A DNA stretch of 64,000 bases, from positions 1-64,000 of the forward strand of contig NZ_BAPV01000010.1 of NCBI RefSeq assembly GCF_025995175.1, given 5' to 3'. A program made the translations under genes and the position numbers. The notes beneath the pieces were generated by a model. It saw only the letters and a program-made list of their open reading frames with translations, was not told the DNA's origin and made no database searches. Below, in pieces: positions 53,935 through 62,255 of this stretch. Each line of letters opens with the position of its first letter. Position 1 is the stretch's first letter. This DNA is from Asaia krungthepensis NRIC 0535. Its GTDB lineage: Bacteria > Pseudomonadota > Alphaproteobacteria > Acetobacterales > Acetobacteraceae.

Positions 53935-55058
53935 GGCGGTGTCCTTCCTTCGTGTCGGTTCTGACGCAGACGCCTTCGCACGTCCTCGACGCCAAGACCA
54001 GACTCTACCGGTCTGTCCGCGGTCGTGCCGTGCCATATGAGATCATACCCGTCCTTCTGTGCCACGAGCGTCACATCACGCGTATCGCGTACGGCGCAGC
54101 CTTTGACACAGCCCGAGACATGCAGGGTTCTTCCCCCGAGGTCGGGAACGAGAGACAGGGCATCGCGCTGCGTCAGAGCCTGGCCCCGCGAGCAGCCTCC
54201 CTGCCCGGCGCAGGCCTCCGCCAGACGACGCGGATCGGCAGGGTCATGCATAAGGTCCGGGGCCTCGAACGGTTGATCCAGTATGAGCCCACGCCAGGGT
54301 GTGAGGCGCGCACTGATTCCGGCGCGCGCCATGCCAGCACAGCTTGCGGCACTCACCTCGCCCAATACCGCTTTCACGCCATGGCAACCGGGCAGAAACT
54401 GCCCCATCAGAGGCGGCACCTCCGCCATGAATGGCGGCGCCGAACGCAGGGCACGCGGCATCCCTCTGCTCGCTGTCAGGCGCTTCAGAAGCACCACAGT
54501 CGCGCTGATGAGTTCATGCGGCTGCAAGAGCTCCGAGAACGGGCCATGGCACAACCTCCACGTCCCGCAATCATGGCGCAGAGCGATATCTGCCCGCAGC
54601 GCGCCTACCGGAAGATGGCCGCCCCCATCGACAGCAAGGGAGAACTTTTCAGGCGGACGCCACAGAGGGGGAAACGATATCAGCGCCGCCTCGAGCGCAC
54701 GCGCCAGGGGGAGCGTCTCGGGCGCGCAGCTGGAATCTTTCCCGGCAAGGGGGGACACGAAGAGAATTCGCCTTCGGGATTCCGCCTCTGGATCCGCCAG
54801 GCCTAGGCCCCGTGCAGCAGCGAGCTGGGGGAAATCCCGCGCACTCACCTCATCGAGGCCGCGCAGTTGCAGGTTACCGCGCGACGTGAGCGTCATGCGT
54901 GCATTGCCGAAGCGCGCTGCATACTCGGCCAGAAAAGCAAGTTGTTCCGGGCTGAGCCCTTCAGGATCGGGGGTGACGCGCACGAGCCATCCATCATGCG
55001 TCTGCATGGGGGCATGGAGGCTCGGGCACCAGCCTTTTCTCATCAAGTCAGGGCTCAT
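53931..55058 (-). CDS. cobG: CobG, precorrin-3B synthase (oxygen-dependent)
   Basis: 375 residues from the chosen ATG. Monooxygenase related to sulfite/nitrite reductases that uses O2 to make precorrin-3B; its presence shows the aerobic B12 route. N-terminal block KGWCPSLHAPMQTHDGWLVRV, then ARMTLTSRGNLQLRGL; the [4Fe-4S] cysteines are in CAGQGGCSRGQ and SGCVKGCAVRDTRDV. The frame extends up to 55121 but that part coincides with a strong terminator hairpin of the upstream gene (55096-55129), so the start must be after it; 55043 is another possibility. First gene of the minus-strand cob operon. Confidence 0.92.
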   Translation of the reverse strand: MSPDLMRKGWCPSLHAPMQTHDGWLVRVTPDPEGLSPEQLAFLAEYAARFGNARMTLTSRGNLQLRGLDEVSARDFPQLAAARGLGLADPEAESRRRILFVSPLAGKDSSCAPETLPLARALEAALISFPPLWRPPEKFSLAVDGGGHLPVGALRADIALRHDCGTWRLCHGPFSELLQPHELISATVVLLKRLTASRGMPRALRSAPPFMAEVPPLMGQFLPGCHGVKAVLGEVSAASCAGMARAGISARLTPWRGLILDQPFEAPDLMHDPADPRRLAEACAGQGGCSRGQALTQRDALSLVPDLGGRTLHVSGCVKGCAVRDTRDVTLVAQKDGYDLIWHGTTADRPVESGLGVEDVRRRLRQNRHEGRTPP

Positions 55059-55095
55059 GAATGCCTGATAGCGCTCAAAGCCCGTTCGCGCGCAC

Positions 55096-55129
55096 AAAAA
55101 AAGCTGCATGCCTTGCGACATGCAGCTTT
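55096..55129 (-). terminator. Rho-independent terminator of the nuo operon
   Basis: On the minus strand AAAGCTGCATG and CATGCAGCTTT make a perfect 11 bp stem with an 8-base loop, followed by a run of seven T. It lies 26 bases after the nuoN stop and separates the nuo from the cob transcript. Confidence 0.92.
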
Positions 55130-55154
55130 CTGATACCCATGAACCCGAGTTGGC

Positions 55155-56606
55155 TTAGGGAAGCTGGGCCGGAGCCGCTACCGGCAAGGGCGGAGCCACG
55201 ACAAGGCCCTGGCTGCGCTGCACCAGGGTGCTCGGGCAGATGCCCAGCAGAATGGTGGCGCAGGCGAGAACCGTAATCAGCGCAGCGTTGACCGGCGTAG
55301 GCGCCGTCAGTTCGGCGCGCGTCTCGCGGTCGGCAGGCGCAGGGGTAAGCATGATCAGGATCAGGCGCAGATAGTAGAACAGGCCGATGGTGCTGCTCAG
55401 GATGAGCACCAGAAGCAGGAGCGTCTGATGAGCGGATACACCGGCTGCCGCGACATAGAACTTCGCGAAGAAGCCGACGGCAGGCGGGATACCGGCAAGC
55501 GAGATCAGCATCACCGACATGGCCAGAGCCGCAGCAGGCTTGCGACGGAAGAGGCCGTGCCACTCGCGGATGTCCGTGCCCTGCGGCAGCACGCCGTTCA
55601 TGATGGCGAATACGCCGAGCGTCGAGATGGCATAGGCAGCAAGATAAAATGCTGCCGAAGCCACACCGAACGGTCCCGGGGAAAGGAACGCCACCAGCAA
55701 ATAGCCAACATGGGCGATGGACGATCCCGCCAGCAGGCGGCGCAGATCGGTCTGCACCACCGCCATCAGGTTACCACCCAGCATGCTGAGCACCGCAACG
55801 ATCAGGATCTCGTTCACCTGAGCACTGGGCACATAGAGATTGACCGACGAGAAATAGCGCAGCATGGCAGCGAAAAGGGCAATCTTGGAAGTGACAGCCA
55901 CGAGTGCCGCCACCGGCACGGATGTGCCTTCAAGAACGTCCGCCAGCCAGAGATGGAACGGCACGGCAGAGAGCTTGAAGAACATGCCGGTCAGGACCAG
56001 GATGACACCCATGACGCCGATGATCGGCTCCGGGGCATGGCTCAGATCCGGAGCGGCGAAACGCAGCGCGCCCGTCTCGGCATAAATCAGCGCAAAGCCG
56101 AACACCATGGCAGCCGAGGCCACGCCGGAAAGCAGCAGATATTTCATCGCGGCTTCGCCCGCATCAAGACGCTGGTTGCGGAAGGCAATCAGACCCAGAA
56201 GCGACAGGCTGAGCGTTTCCAGACCGAGGAAGAAGGACACGAAATGGACGGCGCCTGTCATGGCTACCGCACCCAGCGTGCCCAGTGTGAGCAGCAGGAA
56301 ATATTCGCTGTTCACGCTCGGATCGGCGCTGATCGCGCCGTGGCGCGACATGAGAACGATGGCCAGAACCGACAGGATGATCAGTGCGCCTGAAAAGGAC
56401 GCCCAGGTGTCCGGCGCAAAAAGCGGGGTGGTGCCGGTCATGATCAGGAAGGTCGGCATCATGATGGAGGCGAGAGCCGCCAACAGCACGATGACGCACA
56501 GAATGGCGTCGCGTGCCACATGACGCCGCCAGGAGATGGCTGCGAGTTGCACCAGGCTACCAAGGCACAACACCAGCACCGCATTGGGGAGGAACGAGAA
56601 AGACAT
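55155..56606 (-). CDS. nuoN: NuoN, complex I membrane subunit
   Basis: 483 residues from the ATG that overlaps the nuoM stop (TAATG). Antiporter-like proton-translocating subunit of NADH:quinone oxidoreductase in the inner membrane, about 14 helices. Conserved block LSGVASAAMVFGFALIYAETG, then FFKLSAVPFHLWLADVLEGTSVPVAA with the key lysine and histidine, and AGSSIAHVGYLL. Last gene of the nuo operon, followed by a strong terminator. The longer frame to 56879 is an antisense-like extension into nuoM. Confidence 0.95.
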   Translation of the reverse strand: MSFSFLPNAVLVLCLGSLVQLAAISWRRHVARDAILCVIVLLAALASIMMPTFLIMTGTTPLFAPDTWASFSGALIILSVLAIVLMSRHGAISADPSVNSEYFLLLTLGTLGAVAMTGAVHFVSFFLGLETLSLSLLGLIAFRNQRLDAGEAAMKYLLLSGVASAAMVFGFALIYAETGALRFAAPDLSHAPEPIIGVMGVILVLTGMFFKLSAVPFHLWLADVLEGTSVPVAALVAVTSKIALFAAMLRYFSSVNLYVPSAQVNEILIVAVLSMLGGNLMAVVQTDLRRLLAGSSIAHVGYLLVAFLSPGPFGVASAAFYLAAYAISTLGVFAIMNGVLPQGTDIREWHGLFRRKPAAALAMSVMLISLAGIPPAVGFFAKFYVAAAGVSAHQTLLLLVLILSSTIGLFYYLRLILIMLTPAPADRETRAELTAPTPVNAALITVLACATILLGICPSTLVQRSQGLVVAPPLPVAAPAQLP

Positions 56607-58108
56607 TACTGGGCCTGCTCCTGAGCGATGCTCACGACATAGGGGCTGGCCGGTGCCGAGAGGTTCAGAACCGGCTGCGGATAGACGCCAAGCGCAAGGA
56701 GAAGAAGGGCTGCCACACCGAGAACGGCCAGATGCGGAACCGAAGGCACACCGAGCGGTGCCACCGCATCGGTCTTTTTCGGACCGTAGAAGACACGCAG
56801 CATCATGGTGAGCGAATAGACCGAGGAAAGAACCAGACCAGCCGCTGCAAAGAACGTCATGGTATGGCTGACCTGCCACGTGCCCATCAATACCAGGAAC
56901 TCACCGACAAAGTTACCCAGACCGGGAAGGCCAAGCGAAGCAGCGGCAAAGAACATGGCGAGCGCCGAGAATTGCGGCATTGCAGGCCACAGCCCGCCCA
57001 TCTTGGACATGTCACGCGTACCGAGACGCTCTTCCAGAAGCCCGGCGATCACGAAGAGGGCGCCGGTGCTCAGGCCATGGGCCACCATCTGGGCGATCGC
57101 CCCTTCCATGCCGATGCGCGTGCCCGAGAACACACCCAGCAGGATGAAGCCGAGATGGCTGATGGAGGAATAGGCAATCAGGCGCTTGATATCGTCCTGC
57201 GCCACTGCAAGCCACGCACAGTACAGAATACCCACCACGCCAAGCGTCATGGCGATTGGTGCCAGATGCGCCGACGCACCGGGGAAGAGCATGACCACGA
57301 AGCGGATCAGCCCGTAGCCACCCGTCTTGGCCAGCACACCCGAAAGGAGAATGCTCGCAGCGGCGGGCGATGCGGCATAGGTGTCAGGCAGCCAGGCATG
57401 GAAGGGGACCATCGGCAGCTTGACCGCAAAGGCGATGAAGAAGCCGAGCATCAGCACGGGCGCGATCGGAGCGATCAGAGCCGTCTGTGACAGGGCGAAG
57501 TAATCGAAGGTGATCACCCCGGTGCGCTGCGCATTGACGATGACGAGGCCGAGAATGGCCAACAGCATCAGGAGACCGCTACCTTGCGTGAACAGGAAAA
57601 ACTTCAGCGCGGCGCGCTGGCGGCCCGCATCGCCCCAGATCAGGATGATCCCGAAGAGCGGCAGAAGCATCAGTTCCCAGAAGAAGAAGAACAGGAACAG
57701 ATCGGTCGCCATGAAGACGCCATTGATCCCGGCCACCGTTGCAAGAAGCAGGCAGTGAAACAATCCGGCGCGATCAGCCACGTTGCGCGCGCTCAGAAGA
57801 GCGCAAGGCAGGGAGATAAGCGCATTGAGCCACAGCATGACCAGGCTCAGACCGTCAATATCAAGACGGACATTGATGCCCAGCATCGGGACCCAGGCCA
57901 TGGCGAAATGGCCGAACCATCCCCCCGTGCCTGCCCCGGCGGCAAGGCTGCTGATGGTGACCTGCGCGAGCAGGACCACCATGAGAACGAGGGTGATGAG
58001 CGACGAGGCCCAGGCAGCCCGTGAAGCGCCACGCAGCCCGACGAGCCAGGCGGCGAGGCCCCCGATAAAGGGGATAAGAACGAGAGCGGGAAGTGCCAAC
58101 ATCATCAT
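56606..58108 (-). CDS. nuoM: NuoM, complex I membrane subunit
   Basis: 500 residues from the ATG overlapping the nuoL stop (ATGA). Antiporter-like proton channel subunit. Visible: the functional Glu region NVADRAGLFHCLLLATVAGINGVF with the FFFFWELMLLPLF block, then VKLPMVPFHAWLPDTYAASPAAAS and AYSSISHLGFILLG. Four codons further up (58120) is another ATG. Ends by overlapping nuoN by one base. Confidence 0.95.
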   Translation of the reverse strand: MMMLALPALVLIPFIGGLAAWLVGLRGASRAAWASSLITLVLMVVLLAQVTISSLAAGAGTGGWFGHFAMAWVPMLGINVRLDIDGLSLVMLWLNALISLPCALLSARNVADRAGLFHCLLLATVAGINGVFMATDLFLFFFFWELMLLPLFGIILIWGDAGRQRAALKFFLFTQGSGLLMLLAILGLVIVNAQRTGVITFDYFALSQTALIAPIAPVLMLGFFIAFAVKLPMVPFHAWLPDTYAASPAAASILLSGVLAKTGGYGLIRFVVMLFPGASAHLAPIAMTLGVVGILYCAWLAVAQDDIKRLIAYSSISHLGFILLGVFSGTRIGMEGAIAQMVAHGLSTGALFVIAGLLEERLGTRDMSKMGGLWPAMPQFSALAMFFAAASLGLPGLGNFVGEFLVLMGTWQVSHTMTFFAAAGLVLSSVYSLTMMLRVFYGPKKTDAVAPLGVPSVPHLAVLGVAALLLLALGVYPQPVLNLSAPASPYVVSIAQEQAQ

Positions 58109-59937
58109 ACCGCCAGACAAAGAGCTGCAACCGTTCCTGCTGCGATCCAGCCGGCATAGCGACGCACCTGGCCGCTTTGCAGCTTCGCAACAGCGTTTCC
58201 GCTGCCCTGGGTCAGGGCTGCAACCAGATCATAGAAACGATCGATGAAATCGCGACGGTTCAGGTGGGCAAGCACCATGAACGGCCGCACGAAAACCCAG
58301 TCATACAGCGTGTCGAAACCCCAATCGGCGCGGAGCGTCGAAATGGCGGGGCTCTGGGCTGCAACCGGTGCCTGGCCCTTGGGACGCCACAGCGTCCAGG
58401 CAATGGTCACACCGGCAATCGGCACGAGAGAGCCGAGAATGAGCAGGCTGGTATTGTGCTCTTCGGGCAGGGCCCCGAGCACAGGGGAGAGAAGGTTGGA
58501 GAAGATATGCACGTTGGCGATGGCGTCCGGCATTTCCATCCAGCCGCCACCGATGGCCAGAACCGACAGGATCGCCATGGGCAGCGCCATCGCCAGACCT
58601 GACTTGCCGTGAGCATGGGTACGATGACCGCCCCAGAACACGATGAACACGCAGCGGAAGATATAGATCGAGGTCAGGAAGGCACCGAAAAGCGCACCGG
58701 CCCAGAAGATCGGGCTCAGATCATACGCACTGCCCAGGATGAGCTCTTTCGAGAAGTAACCGGCCGTGATTAGCGGCAGACCAGCCAGAGCAGCCGATCC
58801 GGCAAGGAACGCGGCAAACACCCAGGGCATGTCCTTGCGCAGCCCACCCATCTTGAAGATGTCCTGCTCGTGATGGACGCGCAGGATGATCGAACCTGCC
58901 GCCATGAAGAGCAGAGCCTTGAAGAAGGCATGCGTAACGAGATGGAACATGGCGGCATGCCAGGCGCCGCAACCGAGGGCGAGGTACATGTAGCCGAGCT
59001 GACTCATGGTGGAATAGGCGAGGATACGCTTGATGTCCGTCTGTACCAGAGCACTACCCGCAGCGAGCAGAATGGTCACGAAACCCACGATGGCGCAGGC
59101 AAACATGGCAAGCGGCGTGAGGACGAACAGGCCATGCAGACGCGCCAGAAGGTACACGCCCGCCGTCACCATGGTGGCAGCGTGAATGAGCGCCGAAACC
59201 GGTGTCGGGCCAGCCATGGCGTCAGGCAGCCAGGTCTGAAGCGGCACCTGGGCAGATTTGGCCATGGCGCCACCCAGCAGCAGGAACATGCCAAGCGTGA
59301 GCGTGCGCGGCGCGGCATGCGGGCCGAGCGCGAGCAGGGTCGGGATGTCGAGCGAGCCAACGGCGGTTGCCATCAGCAGCATGCCAAGCAGGAACAGCGC
59401 ATCGCCCACGCGCGTGACCACAAAGGCCTTGCGCGCTGCAATGGCATTGGCCTGCTCGCCATACCAGAAGCCGATGAGCAGATAGGAGCACAGCCCCACG
59501 CCCTCCCACCCGATGAAGACGCCCAAAAGGTCCGAAGCCAGGACCAGCAGCAGCATGGAGGCCACGAAGAGCGTCATATAGGTGAAGAAGCGCGCGATAT
59601 CCTCGTCGTCATACATATAGGCGCAGGCATAGACGAGAATGAGAAAGCCGACGCAGGAGACGACAAGCATCATGACCAGCGAGAGCCGGTCGAGCGTCAG
59701 CGCGATCTGGGCGTTGAAGGAACCGACATTCATCCAGTTCCACAGCACGACGTGCAGCGAACCGAGGGACTCCGGACCGGAGAGGAAGCTATAGGCCGAG
59801 ATCACGGCGAAGAGCGCGCAAAGACCCATACCGGCGCCGACGAGAAGTGTCGTCGCCCGTGCCGGGAGCTTGCCCCCGGTCAGCATCAGGATGATGGAGA
59901 CCGCCAGGGGGCAGAAAATGACGAGCGGAAGCAGCAT
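58105..59937 (-). CDS. nuoL: NuoL, complex I membrane subunit
   Basis: 610 residues from the ATG at 59937 (a GTG two codons earlier is possible), ten bases after the nuoK stop. Largest proton-pumping subunit, with the long lateral helix at its C-terminus. Motifs: VGWEGVGLCSYLLIGFWY, AKSAQVPLQTWLPDAM, GPTPVSALIHAATMVTAGVYL, and YSTMSQLGYMYLALG. The frame open to 60003 overlaps nuoK. Confidence 0.95.
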   Translation of the reverse strand: MLLPLVIFCPLAVSIILMLTGGKLPARATTLLVGAGMGLCALFAVISAYSFLSGPESLGSLHVVLWNWMNVGSFNAQIALTLDRLSLVMMLVVSCVGFLILVYACAYMYDDEDIARFFTYMTLFVASMLLLVLASDLLGVFIGWEGVGLCSYLLIGFWYGEQANAIAARKAFVVTRVGDALFLLGMLLMATAVGSLDIPTLLALGPHAAPRTLTLGMFLLLGGAMAKSAQVPLQTWLPDAMAGPTPVSALIHAATMVTAGVYLLARLHGLFVLTPLAMFACAIVGFVTILLAAGSALVQTDIKRILAYSTMSQLGYMYLALGCGAWHAAMFHLVTHAFFKALLFMAAGSIILRVHHEQDIFKMGGLRKDMPWVFAAFLAGSAALAGLPLITAGYFSKELILGSAYDLSPIFWAGALFGAFLTSIYIFRCVFIVFWGGHRTHAHGKSGLAMALPMAILSVLAIGGGWMEMPDAIANVHIFSNLLSPVLGALPEEHNTSLLILGSLVPIAGVTIAWTLWRPKGQAPVAAQSPAISTLRADWGFDTLYDWVFVRPFMVLAHLNRRDFIDRFYDLVAALTQGSGNAVAKLQSGQVRRYAGWIAAGTVAALCLAV

Positions 59938-59947
59938 GGCCACGTGA

Positions 59948-60259
59948 CTAACCCCCCAAACGATTGCCGGTATCGGCATCAAGCGTGGAGCGTCCGGCTG
60001 CATGCATGCGCAGGATGATGGCCAAGCCTACTGCGGATTCCGCAGCGGCAAAGGCAACCACCATGATGAACATGACCTGACCATCTGCCATATGCCAGCG
60101 ATTACCCGCCGCAATGAATGCGAGGCAGGCGGCATTGAGCATGATCTCGGTCGACATCAGCATGAAGAGCAGGTTGCGGCGCACGAGGACGCCCAACGCT
60201 CCGAGTGAAAAGAGAATGACGGCGACGATGAGCGCGCCATTGGGATCGGCAGCAGTCAT
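59948..60259 (-). CDS. nuoK: NuoK, complex I membrane subunit
   Basis: 103 residues, three helices. The conserved glutamates are in [14 protein letters not shown] and [16 protein letters not shown], which carry protons in the membrane arm. Begins one base after the nuoJ stop. Confidence 0.95.
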   Translation of the reverse strand: MTAADPNGALIVAVILFSLGALGVLVRRNLLFMLMSTEIMLNAACLAFIAAGNRWHMADGQVMFIMVVAFAAAESAVGLAIILRMHAAGRSTLDADTGNRLGG

Positions 60260-60260
60260 A

Positions 60261-60764
60261 TCAGGATTTCCCTCCGATCCGGCGGCCGATGTGATAGGCG
60301 CTCACGAGCCCCGCCAGAAGCAGGAACGAGGAGAGCTCGACGGTCAGGATATAGGGGCCGTAAAGCGTCAGGCCGACAGCCTTGGGGCCGATCGACGCGC
60401 CCACGGTACCCACCGCCATGGTGTTGTGGCTCACGCCATAAACCAGAAGACCCATCAACAGGACCGAAATCACACCCGGTCCGACCCAGGCGCCCCCGGC
60501 GAACCAGCCTCTCTCACGAAGCTGGTCGGGCTGGCCAAGATTGATCATCATGATCACGAACACGAACAGAACCATGATCGCGCCGGCATAGACGATGATC
60601 TCGAGCATGGCGGCGAACGGCGCACCCAGCTCTTCAAACATGCAGGCCAGGGCCAGAAGCGACACGACAAGATAAAGCAGGCCGTGCACGGGAATGGTGC
60701 GGGTGATCGCCAACGCGGTCGCGCCGATGGCGATCAGCCCATAGAGTTCAAGCATGATATTCAT
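60261..60764 (-). CDS. nuoJ: NuoJ, complex I membrane subunit
   Basis: 167 residues, five helices. Block [21 protein letters not shown] is the conserved third-helix region whose pi-bulge couples redox chemistry to pumping. Only two bases lie between it and nuoI. Confidence 0.95.
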   Translation of the reverse strand: MNIMLELYGLIAIGATALAITRTIPVHGLLYLVVSLLALACMFEELGAPFAAMLEIIVYAGAIMVLFVFVIMMINLGQPDQLRERGWFAGGAWVGPGVISVLLMGLLVYGVSHNTMAVGTVGASIGPKAVGLTLYGPYILTVELSSFLLLAGLVSAYHIGRRIGGKS

Positions 60765-60766
60765 GA

Positions 60767-61279
60767 TCAGGGCATCAGCGCATGAATGTCGATGGGCTTG
60801 GCTTCATTTTCGGCTTCACCTTTGTTCTTGCCCGGGATCTTGAGCCCCGACACATTATAGAAGCTGTAATCATGTACCTTGCCGGGTCCGCTGATCAGGA
60901 GGTCTTCCTTCTCGTAAACCAGGTTCTGGCGCACATATTCGCTCATCTCGAAATCGGGCGTGAGCTGAATGGCGTAGGTTGGGCAGGCTTCCTCACAGAA
61001 ACCGCAGAAAATGCAGCGTGAGAAATTGATCTGGAAAAATTCCGGATACCAGCGTCCTTCCTTCTCGCCCTTCTGCAGGCTGATGCAATCCACCGGACAG
61101 GCTGCGGCGCAAAGATTGCAGGCCACGCAGCGTTCTTCGCCGCTGGGGTCGCGGGTGAGGACGATACGGCCGCGATAGCGGGGGGACAGGTAGGGTTTGA
61201 CGTCCGGATACTGCACCGTTTCATTGCGATGAAACATGTGCAGGAACGTCATCCATATAGTGCGGAGAATACCGAGCAT
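60767..61279 (-). CDS. nuoI: NuoI, complex I iron-sulfur subunit
   Basis: 170 residues. Two [4Fe-4S] motifs: [15 protein letters not shown] and [15 protein letters not shown]. It passes electrons from the hydrophilic arm to cluster N2 next to quinone. Lies 13 bases after nuoH. Confidence 0.96.
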   Translation of the reverse strand: MLGILRTIWMTFLHMFHRNETVQYPDVKPYLSPRYRGRIVLTRDPSGEERCVACNLCAAACPVDCISLQKGEKEGRWYPEFFQINFSRCIFCGFCEEACPTYAIQLTPDFEMSEYVRQNLVYEKEDLLISGPGKVHDYSFYNVSGLKIPGKNKGEAENEAKPIDIHALMP

Positions 61280-61292
61280 GGCGCGCCCCCTC

Positions 61293-62255
61293 TCAGACGC
61301 CCGCGCGCAGCAGAATGACCGCGCCGGTGACCAGAATGTTAAGAAGAGACAGCGGCAGCAGAACCTTCCAGCCGAACGACATCAACTGGTCGTAACGGGG
61401 ACGCGGCAGCGCTGCACGAAGCAGGATGTAGAAGCAGATCAGCAGGAAGACCTTGATCGCGAACCACAGGAAGGGCGGCAGGAACGGACCATGCCAGCCA
61501 CCGAGGTAAAGCGTGGTGATCAGGGCCGAGCTGAGCGCAACACCGGCATATTCGGCAAGGTAGAACATGCCGAACTTCATGCCCGAATACTCGGTATGGA
61601 AGCCTGCGCCGATCTCGTTTTCACCCTCGGGGAAATCGAAAGGCAGACGATGCGTCTCGGCAATACCGGCCAGCAGGAAGATCACCGCGCCCAGGCATTG
61701 CGGGATGATGAACCAGCAATGAGTCTGCGCCTCGACGATGTCGCGGATGCTGAAGGAACCGGCTGCCATGACCACGCCCATGACGGACAGGCCCATAAAC
61801 ACTTCATAGGAGATCATCTGGGCGGCGGCACGCATGCCACCGAGCAGGGCATATTTGTTATTGGACGACCACCCGGCGAGAACCACCGAATACACGCCAA
61901 GCCCCAGCATGCCGAAGATGAAGAGCAGGCCGACATTCAGCTCACCCGCCACACCCCAGATGGGCGTGATGGGCACGACGCCAAAGCAGAGCAGAACGGC
62001 GAGGAAGCCGATGATCGGCGCGACAAGGAAGACCGGCTTGTCCGCAAAAGGCGGAATCCAGTCCTGCTTGAACAGCATCTTCATCGCATCGGCGATAACC
62101 TGAAACAGGCCGAACGGGCCGACGCGGTTCGGGCCGGGGCGATCCTGGAACACGCCAAGCAGGCGACGCTCCAGCATGGTCGAGACCGCTGCGACGCCGA
62201 GAACGCCAAAGACGGTCACGACGATCACGAGAATTGGCCACACGATGGGCATCAT
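61293..62255 (-). CDS. nuoH: NuoH, complex I membrane subunit
   Basis: 320 residues, eight helices. Contains [19 protein letters not shown] and [20 protein letters not shown], the loops that form the quinone entrance. Start overlaps the nuoG end by four bases. Confidence 0.96.
   Translation of the reverse strand: MMPIVWPILVIVVTVFGVLGVAAVSTMLERRLLGVFQDRPGPNRVGPFGLFQVIADAMKMLFKQDWIPPFADKPVFLVAPIIGFLAVLLCFGVVPITPIWGVAGELNVGLLFIFGMLGLGVYSVVLAGWSSNNKYALLGGMRAAAQMISYEVFMGLSVMGVVMAAGSFSIRDIVEAQTHCWFIIPQCLGAVIFLLAGIAETHRLPFDFPEGENEIGAGFHTEYSGMKFGMFYLAEYAGVALSSALITTLYLGGWHGPFLPPFLWFAIKVFLLICFYILLRAALPRPRYDQLMSFGWKVLLPLSLLNILVTGAVILLRAGV

Noticed and set aside
58870-60018. 382-codon plus-strand frame opposite nuoL and nuoK
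   Set aside because: Extremely His/Gln/Glu/Arg-rich product, typical of an antisense frame to membrane proteins in GC-rich DNA.
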